From: Pontederia crassipes
Taxonomy: Eukaryota > Streptophyta > Magnoliopsida > Commelinales > Pontederiaceae
Assembly: GCA_030549335.1 (NCBI GenBank)
Contig: CM060197.1
Span: 46,837,654-46,901,653 of the forward strand
Reading direction: 5' to 3'
DNA: 64,000 nucleotides
Part shown: positions 36,401 through 48,400 of the stretch, one piece after another
How positions within the stretch are numbered: position 1 is the first letter of the stretch
How the letters are laid out: each line of letters begins with the position of its first letter
Translations under genes and position numbers: made by a program
Notes under the pieces: model-generated
Seen by the model: the letters and a program-made list of their open reading frames with translations, nothing else
Told to the model about the DNA's origin: nothing
Databases searched by the model: none

Positions 36401-39400
36401 CATGATGGATGCCTTCAATATCCGAAGCTGATTTGGTGTGATGGAGCCCAATGGTCGGCTTGGAACCTGGTTGCTGTTGTCGCTTCACAATGTCCGACCA
36501 GGAGATCTGCCTATCAGAAGTAGTAGGAGGATTGGGAGTTGGAAGAAGTGGTGGAAGAGTAGATCGATGATTTGCCTAGATTGGCAGAGCTTGATATGCA
36601 GAAGGGGGGAGAGGATTTAGGGTTTGCGGCATCCCAAATTCATTAGTGAGAACAGAGGAAGAAGAGTGGTGTGGGAAGATTCTAGGAAGGGGAAGTTGAT
36701 CTGTGAGATGGATAGCATGGGAACAGGATCGCCGGCCGTCATAGGGAGAGATCGGTGAGGGTGAGGAGAAAGGGGGCGAGGGCTGGGAGGTGGTGGGGGT
36801 GTGTCGCACATTTTTCACCCGTGTGTTCTTGAACTCTTCAGTTGTTGCTCCCCGCCTACACACACACTCACCCACTCACAGAGTGTGTGTGTAATCTCCT
36901 CACTCACTCCCCTCGCTTACTCACTCAGTGCAGTTACATTATTTTTTGTATAATATGTTAGACATTTAACCTTGTGGTGCCTACATTTATGTGCTCCATT
37001 GATAGGCTGATCGGTTGCCTTCGTTGATTCTTTTCAGGAAAAGCTCCAGCAATAGTAGCAAAGGGTGGGTTCTCAGGGATATTTCAAGATTCCAGCTATT
37101 ATGCCTACGTTTGGGCTCTGAATGCGAGCTCATCTTCCACCATTTTGTTGTGCGACGTTCGCTTGACGAAGGACGGCGTCGGTTTTTGTCTACCGGACTT
37201 ACAACTAGACAATTGCACTGACATCTCACTGTTCTATCCTCAAGGGCAGAGATCTTACCTTGTCAACGGTGTCAATATGACAGGCTGGTTTACAGTGGAC
37301 TATGAAAGTACACAGCTCTCATTTATCTCTTGTAAGTGGTAGAAGTCTTCCTTTCTTTATTCGTCGTTCCTTCCTCTTTGATTATATATGTTTCTTGGTT
37401 ATTTCAAATTTCGAATTAAATTAAAGGGGGAATCAGGTTAAGATATTCATCTTTGGTGTCTCTTCTTTCACAAAGTACAACTGGGAAGGAAACTATAGCT
37501 CTCTCTTCTGATTTTAGTTTCAAATTCAAATTAGTCTGATCTTTGAACAAACATAACAAGCGGTTGTAGCGTAACAAACATAAATGCTAAATTGTATTAC
37601 TTGCTCCTTTGTTTAGTCTGTGCCTATCTAATTAACCTATGTATCTTGGCGCAGTAACACAGTCAATTTCTTCTCGAACACTCAGATTCAATGCAAGAAT
37701 GCGTCGGATACTTTCTGTGGATGACGTGGTGAAGCAAACTAATGCAACTGCTCTTTGGTTGAACATACAAGTAAACCAACTAGAAAACAGATTAAATATT
37801 GATATTCTGCATCGGCTACTTGCCAACTGAAATGTTTTTATAATTTTATTGTTGTTCTTATGGGAGCATGATAGTTTCTACACACAACATAAGTTGAACA
37901 TGATGAGTTATGTACTCAGTGTGACAAGCCGTGTCCCTGTGAACTACATTTCCTCACCCGAATTGTCATTCCTTAGCGGTATACGGACAGGATTTAGCAA
38001 CACCAAGACAAAACTCATCTTCCGCTTCCTTGAGAAGAATATTGTTGAACCTTCCACCAAAGAAACATATGGAAACTTGCTAAGCAATCTCACGTTAATC
38101 AAATCAGTCGCCGCTGGAATTCTTGTTCCAAAAACATACATCTGGCCAGTAACACCTGATAACTATCTGCTGCCCTCCACCTCAATTGTTGCGGATGCCC
38201 ACAAAGAAGGGTTGGAAATTCAAGCAGCAGATTTTGCAAATGATAATCTTTTTAGCTACAACTACAGTTATGATCCATTAAAGGAAGTTCTATCCTATGT
38301 CGACAATAACGCCTTCTCGGTTGATGGCATTGTGTCGGACTTTCCCGTAACACCATCTGAGGCAATAGGTATTTTTTTCTCTAAACCACACTCATGGTTG
38401 AGCTGTTACTTGCACTAGAATAGAAGCTTCATCACTTTTAAACATTATGTAAATCTTGTATGTGAGTCTAAAGCTGGCGTCTTTTTAGTGTTAGTAATTC
38501 TAATCACTAATGCATCAGTGCCTCTAGATATTGTATTGATGACGTTTTGCTTCTTGCAGAATGTTACTCTAGTATCAATAAAAGCATCATTGACCATGGT
38601 ATGTGTGATTCTTTTTTTATCCGTTTCTACTAGATGGATCTTTTCTTCTATTGTAAAATTCTTTTGCTTATTTGGTGCTTCAGGAAGGTCATATATTATC
38701 ACACACAATGGAGCCAGTGGAGACTATCCAGATTGTACTGATCTGGCTTATAAGAAAGCAGTTGATGATGCTGCAGATTTTATCGATTGTCCTGTCCAAG
38801 TTACAAGTGATAAAATAGCCATATGCATGAGTAATATAGACCTTGAATCTATCACTACAGTCACCAAGTCACCTTATTCCTCTCGTGCCTCTATACAGAG
38901 TACTACTGGAATCTTTACCTTCAACCTCACCTGGGGAGAAATACAAACGCTGAAGCGTAAGTTCATGCATTAATTGATACCGTGTGCAATTTAAGCTGTC
39001 AATATAAAGAGCTAATAAAATAGTCCACTTGAGCTAATAGATTTATGAACATTGCACTGGGCATTTAGCTTAGAAAATTTAAAAAATTCTCCCTTTCAGG
39101 AAAAAAAAAAGAATTGAAAGTTCTCCCTGCCACTCCCTCTGATTCTCATTTGTATACACACGTCTCAAATCCCACCCTTGGTTACGAGGATGGATGTTTT
39201 GACACTACAGTCTTTTAATTCTTTGTGATTCTACTTTCCTATACATTTCTTTTCATCCATAGATTAAACTAATACAATTTCAATTATTAGCGTTGTATGC
39301 ACTTCATTTCCACTTTTCTTTCAATTGTATATACGTTTGGACCAAGAGGTCCTGAGGTTTTCGTACTCCCTTATATTTTCAAGCTCATTTTCATGTACAG

Positions 39401-42400
39401 AAACCTGCAATTTATGTGAGAATTCCTTTTTTTCCTGGCACAGCCATTATTTCGAAGCCTTTTTCTCAGTACCCAGGCATGGTGCGAAATCCGCGTTTCA
39501 AGAACCGTGGAACCTTCATGACATTATCTGAGTTTTTGACGTTTGCAAAAGAAACTCCTTTGGCTGGAGTCATGATCAGCATAGAGGTGAGTTTCCAGAG
39601 TTATACCTTAGCTTTCTAACTAATATCGATGTCAAATCAATCCTTGTCATGCAGTAAAAATGAACTGACGCTATGAACACTATGAATTTGGCTATACAAA
39701 TAAAAGAGTCGTGGAAGTCTAAGACTTATTACATAGTCCCAAATAAAAATACTTCATAGTTATTACATCATGAAATGATATAATGAAACATAAAGAAAGA
39801 TAAATAGGTTCCTAAATTCATGTGCCTTGTTGTCGTCCGATCTTCACCCCAATGCATCATTTACCGTTGCTGACCTTGTGTGAATCAAACACGAAGATAA
39901 TTCTTTCGTAAGCTTTACAGTCCAAGTGGAGAAATAACGATAATATACAATGAATAATCTTTAGTAGAATAAATTGGTAAATTCAGATCGGAGGCATACC
40001 TTTGTTTTGCTGGAAAAGGGAGCAACGATAATAAGAATAATTGATAGGCATAGACAATGAGCTTACAACAATTAATCGTTCAATAACAATGACTTGATAA
40101 ACAATGTTAACAATAATATGATAAGTTAATAACATGCTCGGTAACAATGATTCAACAACATTAATTCTATAACAATGATTCAAAAATGGTGCCATTGATT
40201 CGATAATGGTAACAATGATTGGATAACAATAACAATGCTTATTTCCTTTTATCCGTTAACAATGATTCATTGATCTTGTTCAATAATTATAGTAATTAAC
40301 AAACAAGTGACTTTGAAATTCCTCACCTTGTCATTAGTACATTGTGAGCTCTTTATTTAATTATGAGGTGCGTCGAGCGAACAATATAGTCACATGCAAA
40401 TGATTGATCAAGTCATACCAGCGCCCTCTAAGAACGTAACGGAATGGTAACAATAGTGCACTTAGTTTGGACTGGTGACCCAATGTTTATCTCATTATTA
40501 TCTTGATAATCTTTACATTATTATAATCAAGTTTGGTGTCATTTTGAGGTTCATTGATGAGCAAACAAAATAATGTTGCTACCATAAATCATGTGTCAAT
40601 TGAATAATCAATCAGAAGTAGTTATATAATAAAGCATTTAGACAAGGAAAATCATATGAGGACTCGAGCTGGACTGGAAGGGAAGTTTGAATCAAATTTG
40701 AGGTTTTAGAAAATGGAAAAGGGAGTCTCGGTTAGGCAAAACCCGGGTCGGGTCCCTGATGAACTCGGGCCAAGTGTGAAAACATCGGGCTAGGCTCAAA
40801 AAAATGTCGCGAGCGATCAGGGTCCGACGCACGACAAACTTGGGCCAAGTCCGGAGGATCCCAAACCTGGTAGCAAATATGTCGAGACACTGGGGATTCG
40901 TCGTCTGCTAACTCGAGCCGGATTTAGAGCAACTCGAGCAGGATTCCACAGATGCAGGCCAGATTTAGAGGCAACTTGGTCGGGTCCGTGATGAATCGGG
41001 TCGGATTCATGGAACCTAGGTTGGATTCTTCAAATCCGTAGAGTGTCAACAATTCCCTACTTTTTGTCCTGATCCAACTATTGTGATACAAGTCTCACCC
41101 ATAATATCATGCATGATCGAAATATCAAAATAAAACATGAATATCAGTAACAAAACATGAGATTGACAAACAAAAACTTGGAAACAATTTAAGCAATCAA
41201 ATTGTATCGGTACCATTCTCTCGAACATTAACATATACATGGTCGATTTTCCTCTTTCTTTTACTAAACAATTCGATGATAGTGACATGCATATCGTATG
41301 GAACAATCCAGATCAGACATGACGCGGCATAACAAAGCCATCAATCATGAACGGGCATGATAATACATCTAAAACTAACTACTTAAACTCTTATGGCATT
41401 TTTAAGCAGGAATGAATCAGGGAATCTATCGGCTAGATCAGATTTTACACAAATTATTCTAAAGGAAAATTATGTAGGATCGAAAGCACCAAGAGGGGGT
41501 TGAATTGGTGTATAAAAATTATAACAAAAAATGTAAAAATTGATTTTAGAAAATATGATCGCAAACAAGTAAAACGCAAGTAAGAAGGATCAAACTCAAG
41601 AGGGCACAATGTATTGACGAGGTTCGGCCAAACTCCTTGGCTTACGTTCCTGCTCCGACTTCTCAACCTCGAGATCATCAAAGATCCACTGGCTTTCTCT
41701 TTTCTTGTAAGGAGAGAATAACTCTTTCTACACTATACTGCCTTCTTGAAAGAAGGCAAGAATGCCAACAGCTGTCTATTCTCTATTCACCCGAGCCAGT
41801 CCATTTTGGGAACCCCCAGTACCACTGAATGGGTAAGTCGCCAATCCTGATTTAACAGTAATCAATTTTTTTATTGAAGAAACAACAAAACAAGGACAAT
41901 CTCTATTCCCATTTATAGAAGTTTTTCGAAGAACCCTAGATGTTGTTGGAGTAAAGGATTGTCAACAAGGGTATTATGGTGCGTTGTAGATTCTTATCCA
42001 AGACTTGCGCACAACCCGGTTTTCACGGTTTAGGCTGCTCCCATTTTGCTCGCTGAAATGAACAAATTCAAACTCGAAAAGCATCTTTCTGACTCTCAAA
42101 GAATGACATGCAAGGGGATTGATCGATAAATATTTCATGTGGTACTTCATCATACGATTCATTTGTCCAGATATCATCATATACATCTAGAAAGCCGTGT
42201 GCTTTGGAAAAAGCAAGACTGGTAAAAACAAAAGAAAGAAATACTTTTTTTAGTAGGGATTGCTAGTATTCAAAATTCTCTATTCGACACAAGAAAAGGG
42301 TGAAAAATCCTTTTTCTTGTGTCATCTTGTATTGAACTTATAATGATTTTTCTCTTATTAATTAAAAAAGATTACTATTCCTTTTTGTTTCGGGTCTTCC

Positions 42401-45400
42401 GGGTCGATTTACCCTCTTTTGCAATCAGTTTCTCTATAACACCTGCTGCTCTATTGTCCGTCCTTTCCAAGTGTGATATCTATGTTATGTATGGCAGTGC
42501 CTAAGGGCATATCAGTTGAAGTAGATTCTTCTTTTTTATCAATAAAAACCCCTTTCCAAGTTGTACAAGCTTCTTCCAAAGCATACGACTTTCTAGATGT
42601 ATATGATGATGTCTGGACGCACTTCCACTTGACACCTATCATAATGATAAATCGCTTGTCTCACCGTGACCTTATCTTGAATTCTCAATACTTTTGTCTC
42701 TCCATTCCCGTAGGGGTAGAGAACCCATCGTTGTCTCGGTTGTGCTACTGTAAGCTTTGGGGAAGTCAAAATAAGAGAGCAAGCGATGTAAAAACAACTT
42801 TCGAAAGGAAGGAGACTAAACAAGAACAAGAGGGATCCACCGAAGAAGACCCTTTCCTTTGTTCAAAAGAAAAGGAGGATCCGAACAAAATAGGATTGAG
42901 TTGCAAAAACTTTTGGATAGGTATCCTACATCTGAATTAAATTTTTTCTAGTTAAAGAATCTCTTTCTAGTTGCTTTGGAACAGTTAGGAGATTTTGTGG
43001 AAGAAATACGAATTCTATTTCTGGTGGCAACATGCTGTTGAGTGACGGTTCCGCTTATGAGGCTCCGTAAGATCCCATGGACTGGAATAAAATAAGTAAT
43101 ATAGCATGATCCAATCTTTTAAGCCACCAGTTCAGGTACAAGATACTATCATTACCGCTTGGTTTCCAACTTTTGTTCCTGGGCCAGAAAATTTATTCTA
43201 GATATCCAATCGTTATTAGAAATAAAGTATTCTGACGTCATTGTTGTTCGTATCAAACCCACAAATTTTCATTTTGATGAACTTCTTTTTTTTTAAGTAT
43301 TCATAGAATAATGAATTAAGGAAGAAAAGATATGACTGTACCAGCTACAAGAAAAGATCTCATAATAATTAATATGGGTCCTCAACACCCATCAAGTTGA
43401 TTAGAAAGAAGAATATACGGCTCTTCGAGAATGTATAATTTTGGGGATTCCAACGCGCATGCAAGAAGGAAGTTTGAGCTTGATGCAAATGGCTAAAATA
43501 TCTTCTGCTTCATATAATTATCAATCAGATAAAAAGTTATTCTATGTATCAATTCTTACATCTCCTACAATGGGTGGAGTAAATGCCAGTTTTGGTATGT
43601 TGGATTTCAATAAAAATTCTTTCTTTCGTCTGTGATTCTAGAAAAAATAGAAAGCGATTATTGGCAAGAACTTATTGAATCCATCATTTGGGCTCATAAC
43701 AAATTAAAAGTTACTCCTGCTACTCAGCATAGAGCCTTGAACCCCCTATTGGTACCAGATTCAAAAAATTAGTGTACCATTCAAGACAAGACAAGAATAC
43801 TTATTTGGCGCGAGACAACTCTCTCTACGGAACTCAAAAAAATAACCCCGTAACTTCAGGAGAAGGGGTGCCTCCTCATAAAGGGGGTCGCAGTGATCAG
43901 GGCCGAGTGACTGTTACCAAAAGCATAGGTCCGCAAAGTCAAAACTGTTATCTCTTAGTTTTCGAGCGAGGTTTTTGGTTTAAGTCCGGGATGAACTAGC
44001 TACACCAAGTAAAAGAATAGAAGAAGCATCTGACTCTTTCATTCATACTCCACTTGGCCCGAGGGAATATTCTTCTAGAAGAAATATAGAAATTGCATTT
44101 TCATTATGGTCTGACAAAACGACTTCGCCTTTCGACCTGATCTTAGGCCCTGACTCACCCTTCATGGGCGAACCTTGCGGAGGAACCCTTAGGTTTTCGG
44201 GGCATTGGATTCTCACCAATGTTTGCATTCCTCAACCCGACATTCTCGCTTCCGCTTCGTGCACACCTACTTGAGCGGGTGAAGAAAATCAAAATGAAAT
44301 AATGAAATAAAAATAAAGAATAAAACAAAAAAATGATTCATGTAGGAATGGGCATATTGATTCATGAAAAATTGGGCGTAGAATACCAAAAGGCACGGTC
44401 ATACATAACACAGAAATCACACTTGGAAAAGGCGAACAACAAGCTAGAGATGCTTAGAAAGTAAGACACACTAAATTCACTAAACAAGAACACAATAATT
44501 CCCTTTAATTCTCTCTTCTTATATAAAATTTTCACACTTAGGAACTAGAAGAGGGAATGGCTGATTTGCAAAATTGAGCTCTAGAAAATACTTTGGACTT
44601 GAAAGATGATGTAGAGTAATTTCCCTTGCATGGATAAACTTCCTCCGTCTTTAGAATCTCTTTTATAGGATTCTCTTCATAATATGATCGTTGCAAAACT
44701 TTTGAAAAAAAATTGTGTTGTCACTTATGAAGCAATCGGCCATTTTGTTTTCGGACGTCCATTTAGAATAGAAACTAGTCATTGTGCCTTTTGTCGTATT
44801 CTCAACAGTCGATCGTTATAATTTTGGTCATCCATTTTGTAAACAAAAATAGTAAGAATTGATAACAATTAAATGCTAGCAAGTGCAGTAGTCGCTCAAG
44901 TAATAAAGTGTAAGAGCAAAGTGTCGAACCCACGAGAAAATAACTTAATTAAACTAATTTCAAAGACTAATAAGAGACGACATAAAGTTTGGGTAAAAAT
45001 GTGCATAAAATAAAATAACAGAAAAATAAAGACTAAAACTAACAATGCGTAGATCCTTAATATGATCTATAATGATTCGAACGGTCTAAAATATCTATAA
45101 AATCAAGCATAAAGATGAAGTTCACATTTAATTTTTAGACGGATTAAGGATAATATGATCTCCTTAACCGAGTAAATCAACTATCTTAAGACTAATAATC
45201 TGAAAGTATTCCGCAAGGATATACCATATTGAAATCAAGTAAACTACTTAATCGCCTGCATGGGTCAATTATGCAGACCGCACATCTAATATTCCACACG
45301 GCTCTATCAGATTATGACATGTATTGCTTCAACATAACAGTCAAAAATCAATTCGATCAAAAAATTATGATTAAGAATTAATTATACTACACAGTTAATA

Positions 45401-48400
45401 ATCAACCTAGAAATCATTAAAATCTGATGGAAAGCATTGAGCATAACAACTATGTTCAAAAAAATTAAACTAACTGTTATTTGATTATCAAAAATAAAAA
45501 ATTGTTCATATACTAAAACTCTTGCAACTAAAACAGAAAGGTAAAATTAAAACTAATAATTCAGAGTGCTAAGACATATAGATAAAACATGAAAAATATA
45601 AAATATTATCCCAACAATATGTAGAACAAAGAGTACTCTTCAGAAAAAAAATAGTTGCACAATCCTCGCATCTCTTTGTCCTTCAGAAGTTCTCTTTCGT
45701 TCTTGGCTTCAAAACTTCGGTTTCAGGCCCTAGCATCCTCTCTCTCCAAGTGGCAGAAATGCTCTACTTATAGGGGTTCAGGTTTCTGAAGAAACAAGAA
45801 CTTTTTCTATGTCAAAATAAGGAAAATACAGAGTTGATTTAGTTATGAAATTTTTGCTTGTCAAACTTCGAAATTTGATACATAATATATTTTTAAATCA
45901 TCTTGGGATCATATAGTACTTGTGTACTTGAAATCCCTTCAAACATTTATCCAAAACTCAGATTTGTCCCTCGTCACAGGTTGTTACGAGAATTTAATGA
46001 CTTATACATTGTCCGAACGGGCTTAGAAATGAGTTTTCACGGCCCTTATAGTATCCAATTTGCATAAAAAGTGAGAATTTCATGCCCCGTGATGAGTTGG
46101 TCACGGTCATGCCATAGGCAGATTTTTTGCATGAAAAAATATATTTTCAAGTGGCTTCACAACCCTATTTTACGGTCCGTGAAAAGCCATTCACGGCCCA
46201 CCCGTGACAGTCAATTTTTAGCCTTTAGCTTCACTATATTCCACTTTCTAGCTATCTTTTAACTCCAATTTGAGCGTGATTTTTTTTATGGCATCGTAAT
46301 TTAATTTTGTTGCTTCCTACATAATAAGATATAATATTTGGATACCATTTTCATTTTTCTAAAATTAATGTAAATAAGCTCACAAAATTATGCATGCTAT
46401 TAGAAAATAATTCAAAATAAGATTAAATGCATGTCTAAATATATGTTATATTTTGCATGCATCAGTTTGTCTTTTCTACGCAGTAACCCGTTGGTAGTAG
46501 TCCATAGAGAAATCAGTTTGTCTAAATATATATTGTTTGTCTTTGCTGCCCAAAACGGTCATCCGAAACTATTATGGTCATCCATTTTAAAAAAGTCAAT
46601 TTCTCAAACTTCTACGGTCATTGTATTAGCTTTTCGGTCATCCCTCTCATATGTTGTCTTTTGAACTTGACGCCCAGAACGATCGACCAAAACTATTTCG
46701 ATCATCTGATTTAAAAATATCAATTTCTCAGACTTCTGCGATCATTGTAGAAGCTTTTCGGTTGTTCGTCTCATATGCTGTCTTTTGAACTTGATGCCCA
46801 GAATGATCGATCGAAACTCCTTCGATCATCTGATTTAAAAAGATTGATTTCTTGGATTTAGCGGTCATTGTAGAGGTTTTTCGATCGTCCATCTGATATC
46901 ATGTCTTTTGAACTCGACATCCAGATCGGTCGTCCGAAATACTTTCAGTCGTCTAGTTTAAAATTTTCAAATTCTCAAATATCTACGATCGTTCATTTAT
47001 ATGTATAGCGGACGCTCGATAATATTTCCGTCATCCGTTTTAATTGTAAAAATCTTACGATGATCTTTTTTTTTTTGAAAAATATTTAACATGTTCAAAC
47101 TAACACTTCAACCAACATTAGTACATCATCTTTCTAATTTGCTATCATCAAAATACTTAGAATATGGTCTTTGGACCAACAAATTATTGAAGGTGATTCC
47201 TATCTCACCCACCTAATTATGTTGTTCATCGAGAGGTTTCCTATCGATCAAGCACCCTACCTGTAGTCTCCTGTGGGTGCGTCTCCTGATGGCGAGCAAA
47301 GGAGGTCACAAGGGAGAGAGGGGAAGAGAAAATATGAATAGGAAAATCAGAAATTAGTACCCCTTTTTTTCCTCATTTTGTGGCTAGATTGTGGGGATTA
47401 TAAGAAAGTTATTGGGTTTTAAATCTCAACTTTTCTGGGGTTTGTTTGAGGGGATTTGATCTCTTTCCAAGTTGTTACTCAAGTGCTCATCATGTGTCAC
47501 AATTAGTTTTGATTTTTTTTTCGTGTGCGGTTGTTTTTGGAGGATGTTACATTATAACTTTCTTAAAAGGAATTTGTCCTTGAACTTTGCATTAAGTAAA
47601 GGCTTACGAAAATATGTGAAAACTCTTGGCAAATATTTTACTCGACCTCCTACGCTACTTCATTTCCATAGTGAGTAGGCTAGTCTGACTATAGGCATAT
47701 CATTTGTCTTCCGTCATTGAACCTTGTGTCCTGGACCAAAGTGAGGTATGCGGCTAGATTAGGCTCCTCGATTTAAACAACATTGGCATCATTATGTCGG
47801 AACTTGTTTAGCATGAAAACGTGAAACACATTGTGCACTGGCCCATAAGGGCGTTGTGCCTACTTGCATACCGCCTCGCCGACTAAATCCAAAATATCAA
47901 ATGGTCCAACATAATGAGGATTGATCTTCCTTGGCTTGCTGAAACTCATGACCCCTTTCATAGGGGAACCCTTTAGCAGGACTTGATCATTTTCCCTCGT
48001 CTACCTTCATCTGCGTAGCTCTTCTATCTAGCTTGTGTGAAATTCAACCCATTTTTTTCCTCAACTCGACCTTCTCAGAGTACTCCACGTACCTCTTCTT
48101 TACTCACGAATTTGGAGGTGTATAACAGATAATTACCTTGGCCAATAACCTCAAGGAGTGTTAGAAAGTGGGAGTACCTCACACAAAGTTGTAAACTTCA
48201 AACCCACTAGGAAGAATGTAGACTAATTAACTACCTAATTAACTAATTAACTACCTTTTCACTTTAAGTCATCATGCATTCGAGTTTTGGTGATATAGTG
48301 CGATGACAATCGTTTGGAGATATGATCACTTGAACTTCGATTTAGATCAAATGCCTTGAGGGATTGATCAAAGCACATAAATCAGTAGTAGGTAATTCTC

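Larger units (their letters stand above)
30812..36947 (-). mobile_element. L1-type LINE inserted in GDPDL intron 1
   Basis: A 6.1-kb element on the strand opposite to the gene, bounded by a perfect 12-base duplication. From its 5' end (36947) downwards: ORF1 with a DUF4283-like part and a CCHC knuckle, then ORF2 with an APE-type endonuclease, reverse transcriptase with YADD, and a C-terminal RNase H near 31140-31020. A T-run at 30811-30816 is the 3' tail. Both ORFs contain stops and frame changes (for example, ORF2 is open only in pieces at 34647-34339, 33977-33702, 33415-33131 and 32873-32160), so it no longer codes for working proteins, although its length is near full. Confidence 0.9.
41870..44300. 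other. Nuclear plastid DNA (NUPT), shuffled mosaic
   Basis: About 2.4 kb made of many short plastid pieces in both orientations, none in plastid order: rrn23 (three pieces), rpl2, ycf1, ycf2, trnA intron, ndhH, accD, psaA, trnI 3' exon with spacer. All pieces are partial and carry substitutions. The left end (from about 41866) and right end (about 44290) are not sharp, and some short tracts between named pieces were not identified. Confidence 0.85.
41473..47181. mobile_element. Solo LTR of the TGTAGGATCG family, carrying plastid DNA and another insertion
   Basis: Starts TGTAGGATCGAAAGCACC and ends GGACCAACA. It is flanked by aatta at 41468-41472 and 47182-47186, a 5-base target duplication inside the gypsy-2 LTR. 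Its own sequence is 41473 to about 41870, about 44300 to 44867, and 46431-47181, where words such as CGGTCATCC and GATCATCTGATTTAAAAA recur. No coding capacity. A second member starts at 52151. Confidence 0.75.

Noticed and set aside
39416-39443. Extending GDPDL exon 7 upstream to the ATG at 39416
   Set aside because: The extra residues are absent from the family. The acceptor at 39442-39443 joins exon 6 in frame and restores the conserved LKPIISKP sequence.
42473-42940. 155-aa plus-strand frame as a gene
   Set aside because: It is a chance open frame running over rpl2 (antisense), ycf1 and ycf2 plastid pieces.
43808-44275. Functional rRNA or tRNA genes
   Set aside because: Only short, substituted plastid fragments in scrambled order; trnI has a 3' exon only.
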